Positions 30,622 to 39,900 of a stretch of DNA of 64,000 nucleotides are shown here, piece after piece. Source of the DNA: an uncultured Cytophagales bacterium (GTDB taxonomy: Bacteria; Bacteroidota; Bacteroidia; Cytophagales; Thermoflexibacteraceae); NCBI GenBank assembly GCA_938039675.1, contig CALHUI010000015.1, positions 62,001-126,000 of the forward strand, read 5' to 3'. The first letter of the stretch is position 1. The number at the start of each line of letters is the position of its first letter. The position numbers and the translations under genes are program-made. The notes under the pieces were generated by a model. The model was given only the letters and a program-made list of their open reading frames with translations, did not search any database and was not told where the DNA came from.

Positions 30622-31425
30622 ATGAAACATAAATTAACTATTTTCCTGCTTGTCCTTTTGCTTTGGAATTGCAAGGGCAAAACCGCTGCCACAGAAGAAA
30701 CTGCTACCGATGAAACAACAGCAGCAACGGAGGCTGACTATTCAGACCGAGAGAACCTCATCGGCGTTTATCCATTAGACGACTTAGACGGTGATGACAA
30801 ACCCGAAACCATTGTCCTCTCCGGCAAGCCGCAAGATGCAGGCGTTTTTACCCTCATCCAGATTTACTATTCCAAAGGTGGAGCCGTGGGGCACACCTAC
30901 GAGGGGGGTTACGATAAAATCAGCGAGCCTCAACGGTTCACGAGCCTTGCGCAAGGCGATGTAACGGTAAGCAATGTATTTGGCGGTAAAGAATGTCCTT
31001 ATCTGCTTCGCTTGCAGCACAAGGGTACAAAAGAGGCTTTTCTGCTACTGGAAGGTTACGGCTATGCCAACGAAAGCCGCCTGACGGTCATAGACTTAGT
31101 TCCCAAACAAGGCGAAACTCTCATGCTTGATGACCACTTTATCTTGCGTGATGTTTTGGTAGAAAAATCGCTGCCCGGCTACAACCAACCTGCCTTTGTG
31201 CTGATAGGAAAAAAATCAATGGATGAGTTGCTTGGACAAAACGAAGACGGCTCTTACAGTATGATGTACTGCCCGTATCTGACGCTTCCGCTTGCACCTG
31301 TCGGCAATGATGTAAAAATGGCTTACATGAAAGCCTACAACGAAAAGCATTACCTCTGGGACGGTCCCGAATGTAACGAGCACATCATATTTTTCCCTGC
31401 CAACGGCAAGCCCTATTTTCAGTAA
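30622..31425 (+). CDS. Putative lipoprotein
   Basis: A 267-residue protein with a lipoprotein-like start (MKHKLTIFLLVLLLWNCKGK) and a Thr/Ala/Glu-rich linker (about 20-40). The mature domain is soluble and rich in strands, with VYPLDDLDGDDKPETIVLSG resembling the acidic repeats (DxDGDxxPE) of FG-GAP/VCBS-like calcium-binding loops. The last quarter includes two Cys (MMYCPYLTL, GPECNEHII). The signal is almost identical to that of the gene at 31448 (LTIFLL and WNCKGK are shared), which suggests tandem duplication of at least the N terminus. Function unknown. Confidence 0.7.
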   Translation: MKHKLTIFLLVLLLWNCKGKTAATEETATDETTAATEADYSDRENLIGVYPLDDLDGDDKPETIVLSGKPQDAGVFTLIQIYYSKGGAVGHTYEGGYDKISEPQRFTSLAQGDVTVSNVFGGKECPYLLRLQHKGTKEAFLLLEGYGYANESRLTVIDLVPKQGETLMLDDHFILRDVLVEKSLPGYNQPAFVLIGKKSMDELLGQNEDGSYSMMYCPYLTLPLAPVGNDVKMAYMKAYNEKHYLWDGPECNEHIIFFPANGKPYFQ

Positions 31426-31447
31426 TGATAAAACAACCGCAGAAAAC

Positions 31448-32278
31448 ATGCAAAATAAATTAACTATTTTTCTGCTTGCCCTTTTACTTTTTTGGAATTG
31501 TAAGGGCAAAACCACTGCAACAGAGGAAGGCAAGCAAGATGAAGAATATTTTCCCGATACAGAATCTGCCGAAGCTGCTAATGAAAACACAGCTACCGAC
31601 TTTGACTTTAGCGGCGTATATGCCGGGCGCGGCGAAGGCTTTGATGCTTTTCATGTTACCTGGCAAAACGGCAAACCAATAGCCGTTCGTTATTCGTTAA
31701 ACGGCGGCGGCTATCAGGAATGTCAAATCGTTAAAGAAGCACCTTCTCAGGAAGTTGCCGAGTATGCCGTTGCCGAACACAGCCTGACCGTTCGCCTGCA
31801 AGGCAAAACGCACCGACTCACGTTGATTAAGCAATCCGAACAGGATTTGCCGCTGCTCTACGTGCAATGGCATGGCGAAAGAGTGCAGTATCCGCTCATG
31901 CAAATTGCCGATGCTAAATCAGATGTAGGCAAAGGTGATGTGTTTACACACTATGATTGGGCCGCAGGATTAGCCAATCACCGCTGGGTGTTGTTAGACG
32001 ATGCAACGGGCAAACCTTCTGCTGCCAAAGTAAGTGTCAAAAAAGAAGCGATGGAATTAGTAATGCTGGATTTTACCATTGCCGATGGCAGCAAAAAGAT
32101 TACCTATCACTGCGAGGTCTATAACGACTTTACCATGAGTTGCAAGCCCGAAGGCGATACCAAATTTAGCATGACTCCTACTGTAATGCCCTATCAGCTT
32201 GCAACCTGGAGCATTGCGTTTGATACCAACGAGGGGCAGCGCCTGTTTACGCTGGTACAAGACAGCCCGATTTTCTAA
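31448..32278 (+). CDS. Putative lipoprotein, array paralogue
   Basis: The 276-residue product starts MQNKLTIFLLALLLFWNCKG with the presumed lipidated Cys at 18, then an acidic linker. The mature part begins FDFSGVYAGRGEGFDAFHVT, and the second half ends with ITYHCEVYNDFTMSC and IAFDTNEGQRLFTLVQD. The proteins at 32310 (ATFTCEVQKDNSIRC, LHFDAPTGEEIMTLMHQ) and 29753 share this layout, so I regard them as diverged paralogues. The gene is 22 bases after its upstream neighbour and 31 bases before the next, consistent with one transcript. No function is assigned. Confidence 0.7.
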   Translation: MQNKLTIFLLALLLFWNCKGKTTATEEGKQDEEYFPDTESAEAANENTATDFDFSGVYAGRGEGFDAFHVTWQNGKPIAVRYSLNGGGYQECQIVKEAPSQEVAEYAVAEHSLTVRLQGKTHRLTLIKQSEQDLPLLYVQWHGERVQYPLMQIADAKSDVGKGDVFTHYDWAAGLANHRWVLLDDATGKPSAAKVSVKKEAMELVMLDFTIADGSKKITYHCEVYNDFTMSCKPEGDTKFSMTPTVMPYQLATWSIAFDTNEGQRLFTLVQDSPIF

Positions 32279-32309
32279 TTTGAAACAACCATCATCAAAT
32301 TTTCAACCC

Positions 32310-33149
32310 GTGAAAAACAAATTTCTTTCTATTCTGATTGCCGCATCGCTGTTGATGCTGGCGGTTGCATGTGGCAAAAAGCAAGACAACCAAACAGGTG
32401 AAAGTACGGCTACTGAAAACACCGTACCCGACACGGAATCTGCATTTGAAACAGAAACAGGCGGCGACGACCGACAGCCCGAAAAAGTACCTTCTTTCAT
32501 CAATTTCAGCGGCTTGTATTATGATTTGAACACTGCCACCGGCTACTACATTTATTGGGATACACAAAAAGGCGAAGCTACTTCCGTATATATGAATGAT
32601 GCCAAGGGCAACTGGCAGAAAGCCGCTATTCGCTCGCAAAAGCCTTCTGCTTTCTTTGAATACCAAGAAGCCGAACAAACCATAGAAGTTACTCTGCAAA
32701 ACCAACCCGTGAAACTGATTGTACACAAGGAAAATGACGGTGCGAAAAGCATTGCCAAGTTTGTCAGCGAAGTGCAACAAGGAACGGCTGTTATGCTTGC
32801 TGATGCTTCTGTTATTCCAATCACGGAGAGTCAGCCATTATACCAGCACCTTGCCGAAGCCTTTGCCGGTATGAAATGGCAAATCCGCGACCCTAAAACT
32901 TTTCAGGGTTCTACTATTACAAGCGTAAGTGCTACGCAGCAAGGCAACCGCGTTATCTTCACCCTTACCGAAGGCGGCACAAAAGCCACTTTCACCTGCG
33001 AAGTGCAAAAAGACAACAGCATCCGCTGCGCTACCGAAGGTTTTGAAGATTTTTCTGTCAAAGTAAAAATGGTTTACGGGAGCGGCTTGGAACTGCATTT
33101 TGATGCGCCGACAGGGGAAGAGATAATGACGCTGATGCATCAGAAATAA
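32310..33149 (+). CDS. Putative lipoprotein, array paralogue (GTG start)
   Basis: Translation most likely begins at the GTG at 32310, which gives a clear lipoprotein signal (MKNKFLSILIAASLLML then AVACGKK). Upstream in-frame codons overlap the previous gene and lack a signal. The 279-residue protein has an acidic linker (about 22-60). A first beta-rich half is marked by NFSGLYYDLNTATGYYIYWD, and a second half ends with ATFTCEVQKDNSIRC. Architecture matches the neighbours at 29753 and 31448. Function unknown; presumably anchored to the outer membrane or periplasmic leaflet. Confidence 0.7.
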   Translation: MKNKFLSILIAASLLMLAVACGKKQDNQTGESTATENTVPDTESAFETETGGDDRQPEKVPSFINFSGLYYDLNTATGYYIYWDTQKGEATSVYMNDAKGNWQKAAIRSQKPSAFFEYQEAEQTIEVTLQNQPVKLIVHKENDGAKSIAKFVSEVQQGTAVMLADASVIPITESQPLYQHLAEAFAGMKWQIRDPKTFQGSTITSVSATQQGNRVIFTLTEGGTKATFTCEVQKDNSIRCATEGFEDFSVKVKMVYGSGLELHFDAPTGEEIMTLMHQK

Positions 33150-33178
33150 TATTCATTCCCCCATACCGACATAGCACA

Positions 33179-33778
33179 ATGGCTTACAATCGCTTTATTG
33201 CAACCGATGTAAACAAGTTGCCGGCACAAGGCAGGCTAAAAGTAGAGCGGCGAGGTTCTGAATTGTCTATCCGCCTTAACTTTTTCTGCGCCTATCATCA
33301 GGTGTTAATTATACGTATCGCTGCGATTTATCTCTTTATCGTAGCTGCATTCTATTTTTCCTCTGAGGTAGCAGAAGCATAAAACAGCGTAAAAACTGCG
33401 TTGATTGCAGCAAGCCTTATCAGTTCAAGAGACCTCATCTGGCTACTGTACGGCTTTGTCAATCGGTCGGTTTTTACACTTATGCCTACCGAATTTCGCC
33501 TTCGTTTTGGTCTGCTGCCCATGCCGGGCGGGCTGAAAATCGCCGCTTCCGAAATAGAGCGATTGGTGGTAACAGATAAGCATCTTACTTATCGGACAGA
33601 GGCAGGCGGCTCTGTAACAAGCATTTACCATATCCTGTTTTTGATAGGTAAGCAAGGCAAAGCACACCATCTCATCTCTACAAAATATGCTATGGGCGAA
33701 GTGTTTAGCCTGAACCATATTGCCAGAGAAATGGCAAACTTTCTGCAAGTGCCTTGCAAACTTTTCCCAACTAAATAA
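33179..33778 (+). pseudogene. Two-TM membrane protein split by a TAA
   Basis: A 200-codon frame from ATG 33179 to TAA 33778 is interrupted only by TAA at 33380-33382. Before it lie a soluble start and the membrane helix QVLIIRIAAIYLFIVAAFYF. After it lie a second hydrophobic helix (TALIAASLISS, RDLIWLLYGFVN) and a soluble tail (IAASEIERLVVTDKHLTYRT) that looks like a PH-like sheet. The continuity of frame and topology indicates one gene broken between its two helices. I do not recognise the family. The tail could be expressed from an internal start, but none is obvious. Confidence 0.6.
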
Positions 33779-33813
33779 AAATTGTTGAAGCATAATCCAA
33801 ATTTTTTACTCAT

Positions 33814-34467
33814 ATGAAACAATCCATTCTCACCCTTGCCGTGGCTGCCTTACTACTGACGACAGCCTGCGGCAAAAAGCAAGCGGAAACTGCTGCCGAA
33901 ACAACAGGTACGGAAACAGTTGCCTCAAATTCCGATTCGGAAGTTGCACCCCAAACCTCTGATGAAGGCAAGCAATACAGCGCTTTTGTGGAAAGTGTAC
34001 GCACCAAAACCACCAAGCACCCCGACCTGAAAACCCTTCTGAGCAATTACGGCGACTACCAGATTATTGAGGCACCCTATGACGGAACACCCGAGTCCTT
34101 CATCCAGCCTACTACTGAGGAGGGCGCAGTGAACGAGGCACAAATATACGGCTACGCAGTTGTCAATGATTTTACTTTCGTATTGGGCAGTATCATAGGC
34201 TTGCGCGGGCAGCAGTTTACACATTTGCTTGTTTTTGATAAAAACAACACCGAAATTGTCGGCGAATTTATCGTAGGCGGCGGTATGTCAGACATTATGA
34301 ATACCTACACAACCGATGCTGCTGTTGCACCGGACAACGTTATCACCATTACAGAAACAGTTACCAAACTAGAAGATGATAACGGCAACAATGCAAAAGA
34401 TTATGCAGTCAGCAAAAAGCGTTACCGCTTTGACTTTGCGCAGAAAAAATTTGTTGAAGTAAAGTAA
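33814..34467 (+). CDS. Putative lipoprotein
   Basis: A 217-residue protein with a textbook lipoprotein signal (MKQSILTLAVAALLLTTACG, Cys19), then a Thr/Glu-rich linker to about residue 50. The mature domain includes DGTPESFIQPTTEEGAVNEA and IYGYAVVNDFTFVLGS, and ends with a strand (YRFDFAQKKFVEVK). It starts 35 bases after the split membrane gene. It shares signal and linker style with the other array members, but I see no convincing core alignment. Function unknown. Confidence 0.72.
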   Translation: MKQSILTLAVAALLLTTACGKKQAETAAETTGTETVASNSDSEVAPQTSDEGKQYSAFVESVRTKTTKHPDLKTLLSNYGDYQIIEAPYDGTPESFIQPTTEEGAVNEAQIYGYAVVNDFTFVLGSIIGLRGQQFTHLLVFDKNNTEIVGEFIVGGGMSDIMNTYTTDAAVAPDNVITITETVTKLEDDNGNNAKDYAVSKKRYRFDFAQKKFVEVK

Positions 34468-34491
34468 CTTGCAACCAAACATTTATTCAGC

Positions 34492-34899
34492 ATGAAAAAA
34501 ATCACCCTTTGGGCAACAACTGTTGCCGTCATGTTTTTTGCCGCAGCCTGCGGCGGTGCTAAGCAAGGAGAAAGCACCGAAACCGCTACTGCCGCTACCG
34601 AAGCAGCACCTGCCAAATCCTACTTAGACATGCTGCAAGGCAGTTGGGAAACCGGCGACCCCAACAGCGATACATGGGCTTCCATGATTGTTACAGGCAA
34701 TCAGGCAGCCTCCAATGTGAGCGAAGAGTATGGCCCTGATAAAATCAGCATTGAAGGCGATATTATCACCTACACCAATGAAACGCTGGGCGGTGAACCA
34801 CGCCAAAATAAAATCATCAAACTGACCGAAACGGAGTTTGTGGAGCAAGCCTTAGACGGCAGCTATACCAACACCTGGCGCAGACAAAAGACGCAATAA
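34492..34899 (+). CDS. Small lipocalin-like lipoprotein
   Basis: A 135-residue protein with a lipoprotein signal (MKKITLWATTVAVMFFAAAC, Cys20) and a short Thr/Ala-rich linker. The mature part (about 95 residues) starts LDMLQGSWETGDPNSDTW and continues through alternating strands to YTNTWRRQKTQ. The opening LQGxW and the short strands are typical of lipocalin-like domains in Bacteroidota lipoproteins. It is the last gene of the array, 24 bases after its neighbour, and is followed by a strong terminator. Ligand unknown. Confidence 0.72.
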   Translation: MKKITLWATTVAVMFFAAACGGAKQGESTETATAATEAAPAKSYLDMLQGSWETGDPNSDTWASMIVTGNQAASNVSEEYGPDKISIEGDIITYTNETLGGEPRQNKIIKLTETEFVEQALDGSYTNTWRRQKTQ

Positions 34900-34916
34900 A
34901 GCGTTGTTTAAAAGCA

Positions 34917-34948
34917 AAACCCTTTCGGGACAACCGCCGAAAGGGTTT
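34917..34948 (+). terminator. Rho-independent terminator of the lipoprotein array
   Basis: AAACCCTTTCGG (34917-34928) pairs perfectly with CCGAAAGGGTTT (34937-34948) around an 8-base loop and is followed by TTGATT. It lies 18 bases after the last lipoprotein and also precedes the 3' end of the convergent OhrR remnant, so it may work in both directions. Confidence 0.8.
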
Positions 34949-34973
34949 TTGATTGGATAACCAGTATTTTGAC

Positions 34974-35418
34974 TTATTTCAGCCGTTCGCCAAGCACGTG
35001 TATGAGTTTATGCAGTGTCTGTTGCAGATGCATAATTTCTGTCATACTGATGGAATCGTTGCGGAACGAGCTGATAATTTTCTCTGGAATATGCATGGCA
35101 TCAGCTTTTAACAGCTGGCCTTTTTCAGTCAGAGCAATAACTACTACCCGCTCATCATCGGCTGACCTGCTGCAAGAATGAATTTTTTTCTTCCAAACTT
35201 TTTAAAAGTGGAGTCAATGTATTGAATTCCGATAACAACCGTTTGCCAATTTCATTGACCGACTGGCTGCCGAACTGCCACAAAATCAGCAGCACGAGAT
35301 ATTGCGGGTAGGTCAAATCCAATGCTTTCAGTAATGGCGTGTAAATCTGATTGGTCAGTCTTGCTGTGGCATACAGGGGAAAACATAACTGATTTTCCAA
35401 ATAAAGCTAGGTTACCAT
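34974..35418 (-). pseudogene. OhrR-type MarR regulator with frameshift and early stop
   Basis: The frame reads ENQLCFPLYATARLTNQIYT, PLLKALDLTYPQYLVLLILW and NTLTPLLKSLEEK, matching OhrR organic-peroxide sensors including the reactive Cys of the NQLCFxLYA motif. A run of seven A (plus T at 35183-35189) shifts the frame; with six A it continues RSADDERVVVIALTEKG and ends GERLK at 34974. The span is one base over a multiple of three, as expected. The natural ATG at 35418 is followed by TAG as codon 4 (35407-35409), so only a TTG at 35400 could start it. The ohr gene is not adjacent. A homopolymer sequencing error could explain the frameshift but not the TAG. Confidence 0.78.
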
Positions 35419-35424
35419 CGTATT

Positions 35425-36877
35425 CTATGCCTGCCAATCGGTTTTCGGCAAAGGTAGTTGCCGGTTTGCACCGTTAGTGCTGTTGTAAAGCGCTACCAAT
35501 GTGAGCCAATCGGTTACTTCTTGATATACCCCAATACTGATTTTCTGTTCCGGCTCAACCTCGCAACCCGAGTCAATTTTTTTGGCAAGGATGTAATAGA
35601 CAGAGTTGCGGAGAAGTGGTTCGGTGTTGAAAGTAAGAGTAGCCCCGGCCGTGCCACTTTGCCCTTGTCCAACCTGTACGGTGTCGCGCATCAGGCGATA
35701 GCTGACACCTGCCTGAATGTCTTGTACGCCAATGGTGATGATTTCGTCGGGGTCGGCTTCCGTTTCACCTGTTACGGCTAAATTCGCCGCAGGGCGGAGG
35801 GCATCAGGCATGACTTGGTTCAGCGGCAGCGCCTCCGATGCGCAACTGCTGACGGTATCAATTACCTTAACGGCGGGCAGCGCTGTCTTTTCAGCGATTC
35901 CTTCTACTGAAATGATGCTGTCGCTTTGCAGGCGCAGGTTGCTAATTGACAACACCGTTGCCGATTCGCAGCAACAGTTTGCCGTCGGGTGCGGTGTCTG
36001 CGGTCGGACGAGTAGTTTCCGCAGCCAGAATGACGGGTTTTTTACCCCTGACGGTCAGATTGAAAGGGAAGTAGGCAGAAATACAGTTTGTCCCCCAAAC
36101 CCGTACTATTAAGTTGTTAATAATGGTTCCTGCTGGCAACTTATCCCCTAACAATACAGAGCTGTTCAACGGCAAAACATGGGTGCGTTCCCAAATGCCT
36201 TCGCCGTTGAGGTCTATATCGTACAGTGCACCTGTCGTAACAGAGGCTTATTGCAGGCGGATAGCAACTCTTCCCAAAGTTGGCGAGCAAAGGAAAGCAC
36301 TTTGGTCTTGCACCAGACTAATGACAGGCGTTATACAGGCATTGGAAAATATGGTAAAGTTTTGCGATGTGCCGCTGAATGTTACAGGGCTTGCCGTGGC
36401 ATAGGGTGGCCTTACAGGCAGCGTAGGCACTAACACCCACTGTTTGTTGGAACTGTAAATTTCGGAAGTACTATTAGCCGTTCCGCCAACACCGGCAAAG
36501 GTTAGATGCTTTGCAATGGCAGGCGAGTTGATGCTCCACATGCCTGCTGCAATATTGGCAGCCGTAACAGTAGGGCTGATAGTGTTGGTAAATGCAACTT
36601 GTGTATTGCCTGTTACAGTAGTATCCACAGTTACGGGACGCACTGCCGTTGCATCTCCCACGGGGAACACCACATTCACACCTGCACCCCGACCAATCAG
36701 CCTGCCGCTGCCGTTGGTTTTGCCCCTGAGTTGATTGGCTACAATCCCGTTGGCGAGCCTTAGGTTGTCCTTGTTGAGTTGCAGCCTGCCCTCCGGTTGC
36801 AACTGCCCGAAAATTTCAGAGTTTACAACCGTAAAAAAAGCAAACAACAATACCACCTAACGTAGATTTGCTCTCAT
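35425..36877 (-). pseudogene. Remnant of a large secreted surface protein with LRR-type start
   Basis: From ATG 36877 the frame reads MRANLR, a TAG (36857-36859), then VVLLFAFFTVVNSEIFGQ, together a plausible signal peptide. It continues through Thr/Val-rich beta sequence typical of Bacteroidota surface proteins (TTVTGNTQVAFTNT) to a TAA at 36248-36250. The same frame resumes (DIDLNGEGIWERTHVLPLNS), then shifts by one base near 35950 (RIGNGV to LSISNLRLQSDS). It ends DWLTLVALYNSTNGANRQ and a TAG at 35425. The VALYNSTNGAN motif normally opens an LRR domain that is missing here, so the 3' part is lost. Function before decay unknown. Confidence 0.7.
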
Positions 36878-36955
36878 ATGAAGCCTAATAATATCATAGG
36901 AGCACTCCAAAAAACGATTCGGCACGCTGTAAAAACAAAGGGCAAGCAAGTACAG

Positions 36956-39900
36956 CTATTTTATAACCACAAAGCTATGTACATAGTGCTGACTTGCATA
37001 AAGAGTTTGCACATGATACACACCTGCGCTAAAACTTTGTATATCAATGCGCTGTATGCCTGTCGCATCTTTTAATTGCCATTCCTGCAAGACTCTGCCC
37101 AAGTTGTCTATTATCCTGACCTGTGCACCCGGCATACTTTGCCATTGCAGAAAAATATATCCCAATGCAGGGTTGGGAAATAATTTTAACATTTGCCGTG
37201 CTGAAATCATATCGGGCAAATTGGCCACAACTTCCGATGGGCGGTTCAGCCATTCGGTAAAAGGCCCTGCGTTGTTGTGGTAGCCCCATGCCCGCACTCG
37301 AAAACGAATATTAGCCTGCATCAGCTCGGCGGGTAATGCAAAGTTCTCCTCGGCAGTAAAAGTTTGAATCACAAGGAATTCACTGCCTATAATTTGTGCC
37401 TGTACTTCGTAATGCCGTATGTTGCCTTGCAAAGGTTTTTCCCATTTTAGGTGATTAATGGCAATTTGCAAGTTTTGCGGTGCTGAAATAGGCGCTAAAC
37501 GGACTTGCAGCGATACCGTGGCGGGTGTTGCAGCTGTAACTACACCCGCACCTGCGGTAAACAGGAAGCCGTCTGTACCGATGAACTCTCTAAATGGCTG
37601 ATAGCTCAGTTGTGCCGCTTCACCCATGGTATAAGTATTGCCTGCCCTTACAGGTGTGCTGCCCATCCGGAGCGTACCATAGGCAGGGAGCGAAAGGATG
37701 CGGATAAACTCAGGTTGTTCGTTGCGGTAGTCGTAGTTGCTTGCAAAGTCAGCACTGCTGAATAAATACGCTTGATTTTCAGTTACTTCTCTGCTGAACG
37801 AACTTACCTGTGGCAGTATATCAGGCTGAACGTTCAAATCAATGACCGCTGCATTTGACACATCCACGCCGTCGGATGCCTGCCAGCCGATGCGGTCGGG
37901 TTGCGGTTGCGCTGTATTGCGGGGGATGTAGCGCAGTTTATTCAGTTGTGTTATTGCAAGCGTTACGGGTTCGCTTAGGGGTAAACCCTTCCACAGCAAC
38001 TGCCCGAACTGTGGCAATGCCGTAATGCGCACTGTTCCCATAGGGTCATTATCCGCATCGGCATAGGCAGCTTCAAACCAATGTGCTGCAAATTGAATTT
38101 CTCCTATTCCTGTAAGAGAGAAGTCCTGTATGGCAGGAGGCGTGTTCCATACTGTAATATTTAGCGCGGCAAAATTTTCTGCCCAAATAGTGCCGTCGGA
38201 GGCATTCCAGAACAGGCGCAGTGTGCCCGTAGCTCGTTCAGGTCGGAAGGCGATGACAGTTGAGCGGTCTAAAGGCAAGGGGGCGCCTGCAACTATTGGG
38301 CGGTTATTGTACTGCCATTGGCGCGGCTGCACATCACCCGTCAGTTGAACAGCAGCAGGCAAATCGCCGTCGAGGTCTGTAAATGCAGCCAACCAGTCCG
38401 CATAGCTCAGGCTTAGTGTCTGCCGCCAGTGTATGCGTTTTGTAAGTGTACTTACTTGCGGCGGTGTATTCCATACTTGTACGCGCACTTGCGCCACATT
38501 GCTGAAATCGGTGCCGTCGGAAGCCTGCCATTCAAAACTGTCATCGCCTGTGAAACCTTGTGAGGGTTCGTAAATTAAGCGTCCTGTCAAATCTCTGCTT
38601 AATACAACAGGCGCATGAGTTATCGGGTGCTCGCCAATGCGTAGGCGGCCATTTCGTGGCAACTGCATAATGCGTATTTGTGCAAGTGGCTCATTTTCAA
38701 TATCACGGTAAAGCGAATCAAAAAAGGTGACGGTAAATGTAAAATCCCGTCCCGATTTAGCACGTACAAAAGAGGAGGTAACTAAAGGGGTATCGTTTAC
38801 GGGTTGTACATGTATGTTAAATTTCTTGACAGCACCGTTTCTTCCGTTGCTTACAACAATCGTAACCTGTGTGCTGCCAAAGCGATTGGCGGCAGGAGTA
38901 ATTATCAGTCGGCGGGTAGCATTGTTGCCTGTCCATCGGAATGAACTGACGGGTAAAAGTATATAGTCATCGGCAAAAACCTGAATAGTGAGTTGTTCGT
39001 CAGAAAGGTCGCCATAGTTGATGCGCACCGGAACAGAAACGGGGCTGTCCTCTTGTGTCGTAACATCGGCAATGGCATCAATAGTTGGAACAGGCAATAT
39101 GAGTTCAGGGTGTTTGATTACTCGCAAATTTACAAGGGCGGGCACATCGGCAAAGTCAGTACCATCGGAAGCCGTCCATTGAAAACTATCGATTCCCAAA
39201 AAGTGAAGATTGGGCTTGTATGCCAATAGCGGTAACTGTGCGGTAGGGATGATGGTACCTGCAATAATTGGCACACCATTAAACAGCAACTGCCCGTTTG
39301 CAGGTAAGCTTACAATTTTTACGCTTGCCATAGGAGAACCCTCCACGTCGCTGTATTGGGTGATAAACATTGTCGTGTTAAAATACCTCAGGCTGTTTTT
39401 AAACAACTCAAGGCTGAAAGAGCTGACAACGGGCAGGTCATTTACGGGGGTAACTGTAACCTGAAAAGTCCTTGCGGCGGTGTTAATACCGTCAGTAGCG
39501 CTAACAGTGATTTGTGCAACACCGTTTTGGTTGGGTAAAGGGGTAATTTGCAACTGTCGGCTTGCACCTGTGCCCACCCAAACCAGATTGGCGTTGGGAA
39601 TCAACGACGGATTATCGCTGGTTGAGGTAATGGTTAGCAAGGTTTCTGAAAGGGTGCCGTAGGTGATGGCAACAGGTATGCTGACTGTTACATCTTCGGG
39701 CGTAATAACATCAGTGATGGGTGCGACTGCCGGAACATCGGCACTGTTGCAGATATTCACGTCCTGTTCAATCATACAGCCATTGCGTTCGTAGCGGAAA
39801 CGGTAAGTGCCCGCTGCCGTAAACAGGCGCACTGTGGAGGTACTGCTGTTGTCTAACCATATAAAATTGTTGACCACGGGCGTAAAAGCCCATGCCTGAT

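Noticed and set aside
27257-36877. Stop-codon reassignment (TAA/TAG read as Gln) across the decay island
   Set aside because: The same region has frameshifts that recoding cannot explain, a gene pair tail-to-tail truncated, and intact neighbouring genes that end normally at TAA. Ancestral codons at the stops are not shown to be Gln.
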